Assembly: GCA_963556255.1 (NCBI GenBank)
Contig: OY744610.1
Coordinates: forward strand, 57,437,950-57,501,949
DNA from: Allolobophora icterica
Lineage: Eukaryota > Annelida > Clitellata > Crassiclitellata > Lumbricidae
Length of the DNA: 64,000 nucleotides
Reading direction: 5' to 3'
In this document: positions 40,174 through 52,800 of the stretch, piece after piece
How positions within the stretch are numbered: the first letter of the stretch is position 1
How the letters are laid out: the number at the start of each line of letters is the position of its first letter
Program-made: the position numbers and the translations under genes
The notes under the pieces: model-generated
Told to the model about the DNA's origin: nothing
The model's input: only the letters and a program-made list of their open reading frames with translations
Databases searched by the model: none

Positions 40174-40462
40174 CAGTGTTTAATCTAGACGTCTTTGGGG
40201 GGGGGTAAATGTCCCCCCAGGATTGATGTTTCCCCCCAGAGGCCGGCAATACTATAATGTAGAGAAGTTTTGGGGAGGCAATTCCCCCCCCCAGGATACA
40301 TGGTGATACATGGGACGAATGACTAAAAAAAAGGTCATCAACTTTTTTCGAAGATGAAAGTTGTAAAAAGTCTGGATGAAAGTTGCAAAAGTCTGAAAAA
40401 TTGGTTGGTCCCCCCAGAAACCTGGTTTCCCCTCCCAGAAGAGGGGACTAGATTAAACACTG
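40174..40462. mobile_element. MITE with 9-bp target duplication (copy 1)
   Basis: 289 bp starting CAGTGTTTAATCTAGACG and ending CTAGATTAAACACTG. Flanks are CATATTAAG on both sides (40165-40173, 40463-40471), nine identical bases. The interior has G- and C-rich runs next to the ends. Same family as 57239-57627. Confidence 0.9.
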
Positions 40463-40499
40463 CATATTAAGCTACAATACACTCCAGATAGCCACACTC

Positions 40500-43400
40500 A
40501 CTTGGCCCGGGCCTGCATTGTCACTCGTGGTCCAAATTAACGTGGTTGTAGGGGACACTATTGAATTCGATACAGAACAACCCAAGTTTTTAAAAATCCT
40601 GTAATCTGAACTTTAAACATCGTACAAAACTCACAATGGCAAACGGCCATGCTCAGTAGTAGTGTCAACTGCTTGCCAACAATATTCCAAACCAGACTGG
40701 AGATGACCACCTGCAATCAGCAGGTGTCAGGCACTTGGAAACTGGCCTTGGAACTATCATTAGCATGCCGACATTTCCTCAGTCAACTGCAACACGATTT
40801 AAAGACAAACCAAACTCAACAGAAAATATGTGTACACGTTGAAGTCTACCAAAAACCAGTGCCTCGTGTAATAATTACTGCTATATCACCTACTAGGTTT
40901 TCACGGATATCAACATTTAGTGTTTTAGTTGTCGCGGAGGTTCAACCCCCTAGCTTTTCTTCTAACTCCTACGCTAAGTGAAAAGATGTTGGGAGGGGGT
41001 CAGGAAACTTAAATATCTCACAAGTTATCAGTTGTTTCGTGTGCAACATTATAACGTTAGATTTTGACATGCATTAACGTACTTTGGTAATCTGTAAACT
41101 TTCTACCCTCTCCCAGTTCTTCTTTGACAACTAAAACACGCCTTTACACGAGCGTTCTGCAAAATAACAGAAATCAACTGCTATACAACAGTTAATGATG
41201 GCAGTCACCAGTTTGAAAGCGTGAATAACATTGACAAAATGCCCTCGGAACGTTAATTGAACCTCACTGAACGGTAACGTGATCATACTTCTACAACACA
41301 TCCCAAAACAGAAATCCTCCCTGGCACGGTCCGTGTCTGGAAGATCTTTCGGCTCAAGCACCCACATGACAACAGCAATCAATTGGACAAAATGTCTTTA
41401 CAGGTTTAATATGCAGCTTGACATACCAGGATTTGAACCCCAGACCAAACCAGTCAAATGCCACCAAACACCACATACATGTACCTATAAATCCACCTCT
41501 TGCCAACGCTGCATTTAAACGTGAGAGCCTCATATACGCTGTACCTTCCTTGCATGAGGTTCCATGATATCCAAAGGTTATATTCTAGTAGTGAGGTCAT
41601 TCTCTCAAACTGAATCAAATCCAAGATCACATTCCTGACCACAACGTACCAGAATTCGTGCCATAATGTCACACATAATAACGAAGTCTTAGCGTACAAT
41701 TCTGCAGTTAACCCCAGACCGGGCATAACTAACAGTCCCACTAGTAAAACGTCAAAGTACCATCAGACACAAGCTTTGCACACTAAGCACGTTAGTATAC
41801 CGAGTTAGCATTAAACGTAACAGAAAGTCGTGCATTAGTACTAAACGTGCATAATACAACTCTAGACTTCTGCTGCAAGTGGAAATGGCAGCTGAAAGAC
41901 AATATAACACAAACAAAATCGGAAAAGCACACACTGGTAAGGTATAGAAAAAGAGCAGCTCGCTCGCGAACGTCTTTTTTTCGGACGACCGTTTTCACAT
42001 AACCCAATCTTGGCATTCGGATGGGGTGCGGACATTAAAAAAAAGCAGATAGGGGAGGGTGCAATGTAGGCCATATTTTCCGAACATTAATGTACTTTTA
42101 ATTTTGTGTAAGGACACCTTTACTCCACAATTTCTAGAAACTCATTTCAGAAAGCATGGTAGCCGACTCTTCCATTTTATAGGAAGGGGAAACTTACAGC
42201 ACTGGTTCACCACCCACTCATGATACCTCATGATTCCCTATACATGATGCTCCAATGTTTTCTGCAAATAAAAAACACTAGAAATATCATCCACACCCAA
42301 AGCAAGATGTTGACTCTGACAACTACACAGAGACGGGCATTGGAGGAAAATCTGTACAACTGTGTCCGCATAAAAAAATGACCAACTGAGCTAGCGGCAA
42401 TACTAAAGTACAGCTCGAAAACAAATATGCAATAATTCTACGTAGTTAACCGTATATCCCAGAGTTCTTTGCTGTTCAATATACACAAAATGAAGACAGT
42501 CTGCTTATTCGTGATTACTCGCCGATCAACACTTCGCATTTGTCAATCCTTTCATCCGCACAGATAAAGAGAATAGCTTGCGTTTCCTCTCTAGACCTGT
42601 TCTCTACATCAAGCGAGAGTTAAAATGTACTCAGATCCATGATAACAAACTACCTTCTATAAACCGTAACTAACGGCAGATTTACATAGCGCCTCTTCAA
42701 GCGAGACTCATCACAGGCGCTCTGACATCATCATGAATCCAACATTAAAAAGCCACAGTTCTTTCTCGAAGACATCTTAATAATGATCTCAGGAAAGTTA
42801 GTTTCAAACAATGCCTCAGAGATGATATTTAACAAAAGGTGCTCTGAAATACATATATTGTAATCTAGCAGTCAAACACAACCAGCCAAGCCATCATGCC
42901 TGCGGTTTCAGTTTAAAATGTCAGACGCTTTTTAACGTTATCGATTCTGCTTACAACTGTCTAATAAACAAAACACTGTGCTGAGAGAAAATGGAAATTC
43001 CAAAACATCCTTTTCCAACGACGGAAAATGTGAAACGCTCTCAACGAAAGACTAATTAAGAAACTACAGCCGCAATTCACACATTATTACTCGGGTATCT
43101 CAAAACAGTAAACGCTTCAAACAATATAAACTGAATAGGAGTCAGAAAAACACCTGCTTCTAATACGTCTCAAGCTCCAACATGTACAGAACTGTGTTTC
43201 GGAAACGATGCACCAACTGGTCAACATCTAACCCTTTCCAGAGTAAAGTTACAAAGCTTTCTAAAGCAATTCATGTCTTCTTCCTCAAGGCTAATCATCC
43301 ACTTCAACTTGGTAAATACCCTGGCACACTACAGTAACAAGCTTCTTTACTACCAGAAACCCAGTTTTTTGCAGTAAATTTAATTACTTTCTTGATTCTT

Positions 43401-43560
43401 TAGCATCACCCGAAAAGAGTTTGTAAGTTGACACTAAACAATCAGTCTACTTTTCCAGTACAGGTGCCAGACAACACCATAGTGCTTCTGCATAATTTAA
43501 TTTTCTCCACAAAAAACGACTTAGTGAGTTTTGAAACATTAGTACCAGAAAGACAAGGCC
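40500..43560. other. 3-kb stretch without a recognised gene
   Basis: Short ORFs here show no family resemblance or splice structure. A LINE-type tail resembling TTTACATAGCGCCTCTTCAAG with GGCGCTCTGACATC lies at about 42675-42730 in minus orientation. It may contain UTRs or non-coding exons, but none can be supported. Confidence 0.4.
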
Positions 43561-43740
43561 CGCTCAACATTCAGATAGTTTCAAGGAACATATTTTGGCG
43601 CCTCCTTTCCGAAGTTTAAAATAGAAAACTCTGTCGTCGGCGGTGACCAATCTCAGCGTCAAACAAAGCCAATCATCAATACCGTATTTACATAAAAATC
43701 ATGAAAACCAAAATCTGAACCAATCGAATAACCTTGGAAA
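43560..43740. promoter_or_regulatory. candidate promoter with E2F-like site and three CCAAT boxes
   Basis: TTTTGGCGCC at 43593-43602 contains a consensus E2F/DP site (TTTGGCGC), and CCAAT occurs at 43647-43651, 43669-43673 and 43720-43724. This cluster lies only 130-310 bp beyond the DP stop codon. It may be the promoter of an unseen leftward gene. Motif clustering is seen; promoter function is inferred. Confidence 0.35.
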
Positions 43741-43868
43741 AAATCGTCTTCATTTCAAAATCAGTCAACCGTGGACGACTAAAAATGGTTCCAGACGCGG
43801 ATGAACTGAGAGCAAATCAAAGCGCGGACTCGACTCGTCAAAAAACAGAAAACGCAGTTCGCAACAGA

Positions 43869-46800
43869 TTACTCGTCCGAATCTTCGTCCTCTGCTTCGT
43901 CGTAATCCGGAGAATCCCTGACTGCTGCTGATTGCATATCTGTGTGTGAACCGAAGCTCGACTGCCGTGACAACGGATTACCGGTTGCCCAGGCAACCTC
44001 GGCATCAAGGCTCTGGTCCGACTGGTAGACGTACGAAGGATTTTGCCTAAAGTATGAGAGCACTGCAAACTGTTATTGGTTGTGGTAAATATCTATAGTA
44101 TCTCCACAAAATTATCTCACTGTAAAATTATGAATCATGTTTCTATGGGACATAGTAGCCAATTGGTCAGAGTGCTCACCTTGTAACATGGTGAGCATGA
44201 TATGAGCCTCCTCCCCCGAGATGGTGGCTGTGTAGGGAAATTGACTCACAATTGCTCAGTGCCATTGTTAGATGCTTAGTCAGTAGATAATGGCACTTAA
44301 TAAATGCATAATAATAATAATAATAATAATAATCAAAATCTTAATTACAGCAGAGAATTTGTTCACATAGACCAACAAGACAAAGGATAGCAGACCAGAG
44401 CCTTTGACGTCCACACCACCACTGACCTGTAAATGTTCAAACTCACCCCCTGCTATCTCATGCTAAGGCCCATAAAACTGATGCCATTAACACTTTGTAC
44501 TCTTCGGGCTAGCTTAAGGTACTTCTGATATACCTTCTCAGATACCTACATACATAATCTGTCGGTTGGGCTCGGACTGTTCGTTTATTGATTCACTTTC
44601 TGTTTTCAGTGAATGCAACATCAGTTAGGTTGGCAATGGCAGTGTTTCGTTTCGTACTCAACCCTTTAACGATGAGAGGGATTTAGTTAAAGTCTTAAAA
44701 GGCGCTACATTAAGTGTCCACGCCCCTACATTCAGACATGAACAGCACAGTACAAGTGTTCATTTACCTGCCATTAAATGGACAAAATGCAGTGGATGCC
44801 ATCCACATTAAGACTAGCAGGAAACAGAAAAGCAACATAAAAGTCTAATAGTCTCTCCAACGAATATATAATCAGACGCTCATTCGCGCCGCTAATAAAC
44901 AAACCAGGCACAGCAATCAATACCTGTTCAATCCCGGTTCTAGTTTTACAGAAACGGGCAGAGAATTCATTTTGCTGCTGCCTTTTGCAAGCTCTATAAC
45001 AAGAAAAACAGTACATCGAAATGAGAATCAATGTATTAAGCATGCGAGTCAAAAGCACACTCAATCATCAACACGACTGACAATTTTTTCACCTTCAACA
45101 CCAAAGACTTGCGACAAACAAGGCACAGCATAGTTCAAAATGATTTGTTTGTTGATCAGCAAATTGTACGTGTTCAATTGTCTAAAAATGTGGCTGTCAC
45201 ATGCTCAACATAGTCCGTCGATTACAAAAGCGATGGAACGAAACACCTCCATAGTCTGCAAAGTCTAATCAAACGTGTTCTGTATTCATAATAATGCAGC
45301 ACAATGCATGATCGCTGGTACATTGGATAATGCGTATCCAGCAGGTACACTCAGTTCCCTTCAGGATATCATTTGAGGAACACAGACACTGTAAGGATAA
45401 TTAGAGTTAAACATGTAGGTCATAAGGTTGACAGAAAAGACTCAGCACAGCAATGCCATATAAATCTCCAAAGGCACACAGATATTATTCATAGGTTATC
45501 CCGAGTGATAGATAACTTGGAGATGCTGCATAAATTATGTACATCTAGTTTCAACACACTGTTTTAACGATAACAATAAATAAATAAAATAGAGTAATAA
45601 AAAGTCACATATAGAAGCAGAGAAACCTGTGAAATAACTTGCTGCCTTAGAATCATAGTGAAGACCCACACAAAAATACTACAGACCACAGAAAGTCAAC
45701 CTATCAGGTTTGTAATTAATACTAATCAAACCATGTACCAATAATGTTAAATAGGTGAACAAACTACTTACCAATAAGGTACGGCTCGAGTGCCTTGGGA
45801 ACCATTTTCATTGCCTTTGTGAGGTCTGCTCGTGAGCAGGCACCCTTTTCAAGACCAAAAGCCAGTCCCATTCTCTTCAGAACCTCAATATCATCATGGA
45901 TCTCAAACATCTGATCGAAATTAAACAGATATTCATACCTGCAACCAAACACACAAGTAATAACAACAGCAGCCCGAGTTCAGCTCCACTCATAGGCTAG
46001 ACTCTGGGGGGCAGCCGGGGCACGTGCCCCCCAATAATTGGGATGGACTGTACATCCGATGCAACAAGTATAGAATGAATACCCAAATGCCCCCCTCAAT
46101 ATTTTGGACAAGTTTATGCCAGTGGTTCCACTAGCTGTTTCAATCCCCACCTCCTTCTGCACTGACCTGAAAACCAGCAACCTTGGGCATTTGGGCATTC
46201 TAGCCAGTTGGTTAGAGTGCTTGGCCTGTAACGTGGGTGTACGGGTTTCAGCCTCCTCTGAGATGGTTAGTGCGTCTTTCATGCACAACTGCTCAGTGAC
46301 ATGTATATTCTGTCATGGGTACGTGCATTATCAAATGCAGTTGTACTGTACTCTACAGATGTCAGATTGTTCCAGAAATATGGCCCAGCAACTGTAGAAT
46401 TTTATCAGCCTTGTTTCCTGGTCTTAGCGTCAGGAACGTAAAGGTCGCCAGTCTCGACACAAGCTACCAAGTATAATTAGTTACCTCTACAAGTTACAGT
46501 GCGTAACATGCATTGCAAAAATCGGCATTAAAACGACATAATGCACCATTAAAGTAGCTGACAGAAATGTAGAGGGTTACTGACTTGTCGTTTGATATGC
46601 TGCAGTCGATGACAGTCTTTTTGCTCGTATTGACGAGGATGAATGGAAGCTGAATTGCGGAGTTGGGACTAGGAGCTCCTTTTGTCAGCTCCTCGGCACG
46701 ATTGCGCTGCACCAGGTTTTTAAAGGCAATTTGCTGAAATCACAAACAGTAGATTGATTCTCTTTATTGATCACCAACAGCTTAGAAAGTAGATTGATTC

Positions 46801-49800
46801 TCTTTATTGATCACCAACAGCTTAGAAAATACAATCAGATTGACATCAGTAGGTATCTAAGGCGGAACTCAAAGGAACCAATTGGGTCATGCTATGCAGA
46901 GTCACCCAAATACAATGTAGTGTTGTACAGGTGGTAACAACAGCAATTAATTTCTTAAATACAAGGTATTTAACTAGGGATCAACCGGGTAGACATTTTC
47001 CACCGAGTACCAAATCCGAGTATTTGGATGTACTATTTGCTGGATCCGGAAACGAACAGGGTACCATTTGTTCCATATGCAAAGCTTCACAATTTCATGT
47101 AATAAAAAATTATCGAAATAAATTTGTGTACTTGTAATAACTGAATGAAACATTTTGAATTTTAGTCATTTCTGTGCAGTTGTGAAGTTTTCTAAAATTG
47201 CATTAAATTTAATAAATTGACATAATTTCAAGAAAATGGAATTGAATTCAATGGATGTGTGATTGTTTTAAGGCTGAACATTTATAATTTTATATACGTA
47301 GTTTATTGAATAAGTTTTTAAAGAAAAAACTTTTTTTGAAAAAACTTTTTGCAAGTATTTGCGTCTACAGTATTTGCCGAGGCGAATAGTTCCGGAAACG
47401 GGATTTCCGGCCGAGGCAAATGTCCGAGGTGATTTCCGGTTGACCTCTAATGCAGAGTCACCCAAATACAATGTAGTGTTGTACAGATGGTAACAAAAGC
47501 GGTTAATTTCTTAAATACAAGGTATCTAACCCTTCAAAGACGAGAGGGATTACATTTTAAAATGCACGCTCGTCAATAAGAAGATTCAATATTACAAATA
47601 ATTAAAGATTAAATATGATCTTATACACACAATCATCTATAATGTTTTACAAATGATTACAGGTATAAACTCTACACTGCATGTACAAATGGGTGAACTA
47701 TTTATGTGCATGAATATACAGATGGTATATTCAGTATTACTAATCACTAAATATTAGAAATTATTAAATAAAAGTATGCAGAAAATCATTAATAATTTCT
47801 AAAATCAATTCATCAGATATTCTTTCATACAGAAATATATGCACATACAAATATTCTGACAAAACTGACAAACAGGAGATTCTAAACTACAAATAACATT
47901 TAAATACATGCAAACACACATGCATAATATGAGAAGAAAGGCAGTCTCTTGCAGCCATGGGTATGAAGTGTTATAATAATAATAATAATAATATAATAAT
48001 ATTCTTTATTATTTCAAACTGACAGACGCAGTAAGATTACATAGAAACATGAAAGTACAACGAAGATCTTAATTAAACACACGGTTTGGCAGCCATGCAA
48101 GGCACCGCCCTAGAGGGGGGTTCCGGGAATCGATCTGCGAACGTAATGCTCTCCTGGCCATGAGTGTTACCATTACTCTATCCCCCCTACCCTTTAGTGA
48201 CTTCATTTCCTAAGCCTTGGCATGTGAGGGCAGGTGGCCAGTCCTCACCTTCGCCATCTTATCTTCCCACTGACATTGTTCGGTCAGTGAACTCATTATA
48301 GCCAAGTTGGTTAGCATGCATAATATGAACAGCAGATTAAATATTCTAAATCACTGTATACCTATGAAAACACACAAACTGAAGTGCATAACCACCAAGC
48401 TTTTGAAGGGTTTCTAAACTGTTTCAAACATCCAGAGTCAAGATACAAGCTGACGAAAAAATGCATTTAAGATATTTTTTTATATAATCTTCCGGTTCTC
48501 TGCACGGCTGAGGCAGATTCAAACACCCAATGACGCCACTCCTCTCAGCGCTCCACTCCTCTCAGCGCTGAGCTTCTTCTCCTTTTGAATTATAAGCTTT
48601 GGTAATTGAAAAACGAACGCAAGTTATCACAATAAACTGCCTACAAAGCCACAACTCACCTGCAAAATGAGTTCATTCAGCTGCTGGGTCTTGTGCTGAA
48701 TTTTATCCAGAATCTTCTGCTTTTCTATCTGTAAAACAATTCAGATTTCTCGTAAGTCATGCACGTTTTCAAACAGCCACTCACCACGCAAAGCTACAAA
48801 GTTTAACTATTATTAGTAACCCGTGCACTCACAGCATGAAACCCTACTCCTGAATTTCCATAACAAACCACATAGTGAAAGGAAGTGGATTGGTCACATA
48901 CTGAGAGGGGATTCACTACTGAGAACTATCATAGCTCTATGGAAGAACGAAGGGAAAGAGAATGAGAGGAAGACCTATAGATGGATGCTACTGAACTGCA
49001 TGATGGTGGGTGGATGGAGGAAACTGAAGGAGGAAGCCCAGCATCAAAAGGAGTGGCATCATTGGACATTCGAACCTGCCCACGGGCAGAGAACTTGACG
49101 AAGAAAGAAGACCACGTGTTAATTGATAAAATGTCATAAATCATTTGAGCTCTAGATTACTGACCTTATTAAACACATAACAGTCATTTTAACATGGTAT
49201 CTGACCCCACATTAAACTGACCATTACATAAAAATGAGGACAGCATCATAAAATGAAATAATAATTCATTGATTATAGGTCATGAAGCTATTTTCAGCAT
49301 TAGAAAATGACTTCAGGACAGGGGCATCTACACCATAGAAACCTTGGAGCAAATGCTCCACCCAAGAAATAGGGGGGGGGGGAGATATGTCAGTGTGTGT
49401 GCCACCATTTTAGGGGGAAGGAACGGGGAGGGGGAAAAGGGACGTTGCTCCAATGACTTAGGGGGGATAGATGCCCCTGCTTCAGGATAACGCAAACTCG
49501 TTATTGAGCAGTACTAGACATGGCTTACAAAGACAGAGCCAAAAGGCGGTTCAATTTCTCTTGCAAGGTGACACTGGGTTGAAGAAACTGGAAATGAATG
49601 GCACAAAACAAGCATCCTGAGAATGATTCTACCTCCAGATTCTGGCACTCTTGCGCTGAATTTGTTGGCAGACCGATCCAGCGAATTTCCTTCTTCTCCT
49701 TCGATATGATGTTCATCGCCATAAGGACGTTCAGGGCGTCGTACACACGGCGTCGAATGTTCTTCTGGTCAAAAGACTGGTCGGAACCCTGTTACAAACA

Positions 49801-52800
49801 GCCAATCATAATTGTAAACAGAGATTTATATAGCACATTTTCTAGAGAGACTCATCAGAGGCACTCTCGACCTGACAACAGGATCAAACAGAATAGTTTT
49901 CATGCACCTATGGAACTGAGGTAAAGCAAGGTCGAGAAGTTCAAGTCGTAAGATGCTAGGCATCCTATTCCAGGCATAGCGCCTTGAAAGGTTCACAAAA
50001 GGTGCTATGTATAAACAATCTTGAAAAGACTTGATACTTTACTGAACACTGATAACTTAACAGCTGCAGTCTATAAGAAACATCACAAGGCATCAAAAGA
50101 AAGGGACTCACCAGGACCTGCTAGCAGAACCGCCTAATTCAGATACATAACCAAACATAGACAAAAGCATACACACACAAATACACATGCATACATGTAA
50201 GCACACATGCACACAAAGTCCCAGTGCTTTTGATGAAATAGTAACAGTACTCAAGGTTCTTACAACAAAGCTCCCATGTGGAACATAAGGAAGGCGCTCA
50301 GTTCCTGCTCCTCAACCCTTAGGCAGGCTGTGGACAAGTCCTAAAGTTCTCGCCATGGGACTATGGCGTTGCCTGCATGTTCTATCTTAAGCCACTTCCA
50401 CTGCTAGGTGACTGAGGCAGGAGTGTGCAGACAACTCGTCCAGGGCCCACACAGAGTCCCCTCATCAACCTCGAACCAGTGTTATTTAAGTTAACTAAAA
50501 CTGAAAGTGACTTTAAGTTAACTGAAAAGTTCTAATTCAGTTAACTGAAACTAAAACTAAAACTGAAAAGTTCTGAAAACTGAAACTAAAACTAAACTGA
50601 AAAGTACAAAACTAAAACTAAAACTGAACTTAAAAGTTGAAAACTGAATTAATTTTTCTTGTGTGGCGCACAGACCGAGTGGCAGACATGTCTGCAACGG
50701 TTAGCGGCGCACATACTGATCGGCGCACATTTCTGAAAGCAATATCGCTTAAGCAAACATCCGTTTGAGTCCTTTCTCTGTCAGATTTCTCGTTAGCGGT
50801 AATAGACTAGGCCTGGAATCTCAAATTGACCTTGTTAGAAGGAAATCATGTAACAATTTGAATTTGCTTCTAGGTGTTTCTAGACTAATTTGACCCTGCT
50901 GAAAACGAAAAATCGCGGTTAGTAAGCTTGATTTTTAGCGGTTGAATGGTAAAACAAGATGGCGGCCAAAATGGTGGCCCGTATCTTCATTTGGCTATGA
51001 GTTAAGTTATGTATGCGATGCAAACATGATGTTAGAATCTAAATTAACATTTTCCGAATCAAGGAATGTGATGGAATTAAAGACACATATGTAGCACTGC
51101 CGCAAAAGAAAATGACGGACAAAATGGCATCCAATGTCTTCAAATGGCTATAAAACAAAATGGCGGACATAATGGCGGCCGGTCTGGAGTAGTGTTTTCT
51201 TGGTCAAATACACAAAAAAAATTTATATCTTGTGATTGCAGTTGAACCATGTTATACATTACGTATGCAATATTTATGTTCATGACTTGACTGATATAGA
51301 CTCCAGCTATTTCAAGCATTGTTGCAGTGAATGCAATTGCACATAGGCCTATGTGTACATGGCAAGTTCGCACTTCGACAGGAGCAGCGCTTGGTGCAAC
51401 ACTTATCAACTTTGCATGATTTACAGTAGACAAACTCCATACACGACTGTGGCACAGAATCATTTGTAGACCACACTGGTGCGTGAACACCTTCTTCATC
51501 ACACTCCATCCTGATGAGGCTGGCGTTAGAGCCATATTGGTCGCCATCTTGTTTTCCCATGCAACCGTTAAAACTCCAGCTTGCTAACCGCGATTTTCGT
51601 TTTCAGCAGGGTCAAATTAGTCTAGAAACACCTAGTAGCAAATTGTTATGATTTGCTTCTTACAGTCATTTCTAGAGACTTTTTTAAATTCCAAGCCTGG
51701 ACTATAAGCCTATTTTTCAAATGCAGTCAATCATCAATGATGTGATTTGACTATGAAAGCTAATCAAAATGAATGAATGTCATTAATAACAAAATGAAAT
51801 TCAGTTGCTTCTGTGGAATGCGCACAAAACTAAATTGAAACTGGAAAGTTTTGAAAACTGAAACTAAAACTAAAACTGAAAAGATCTGAAAACTATAACT
51901 GAAACTAAACTGGAAAGTTTTAGCAAAACTAAAACTATAACTGAAACTGAAAAGTTAACTGAAACTTAAATAACACTGCCTCGAACCCACAATCTTTCTA
52001 TTGCAGACCAAACACCCTACCAATAAATATTCGACCAACATGAATTTTGAATTACAAGTTAAATAAACTTAGTGAACTGAAACCACAGCAAAATGCATTC
52101 CTTAACACCTAAAGACAACAATGTTTCTTCAGACATTCTAAACCAGCGCTTCCCAAACTTTTCAGTGTGACGGACCAGCAGGAATTTACTTTTCAGTGTG
52201 ACGGACCGGCAGGAATTTACTTTTCAGTGTGATGGACTGGCAGGAATTTACTTTTCAGTGAGACGGACTGGCAGGAATTTACTTTTCAGTGCGACGGACT
52301 GGCAGGAATTTTCCCATTGTCAGCAATTCGTCGAATAAAGTTTTTACTATTTCTTTGGCAGTTTTCGTTTACAATAGCTGAAACACATTTACTCCCAGAG
52401 CAGACTTTTTAATTTACATGAAAAATATATGGTTTTGATTGCGATAATCATGTTTTTAAAATAGTTCGAATCCAGACCCAATCCAGAAAACATCTTTCGT
52501 CTTTTTTATCCAGCTTCTTGACTCACATTGCAGACCACACACTGATGGCTCGTGGACCGGCATCGGTCTGCGGACCACTACTTTGGGAAGCACTGTTCTA
52601 AACCACCCGTAGCAATATTCAATGCCGCAGCATTAATGAAATCTGAAGGTAACTGTACAGAGCACATTTTACTTTTAAAACTTCACAAAATACGCACAAC
52701 CATAAGATCAGCATTGCGAGGATCAGTAAATTCTGCGACCAGTTCGTCAGCAACTTCATTATAAGACGTTACGCCCTTTTTCTGAACTTTTTCACACACT

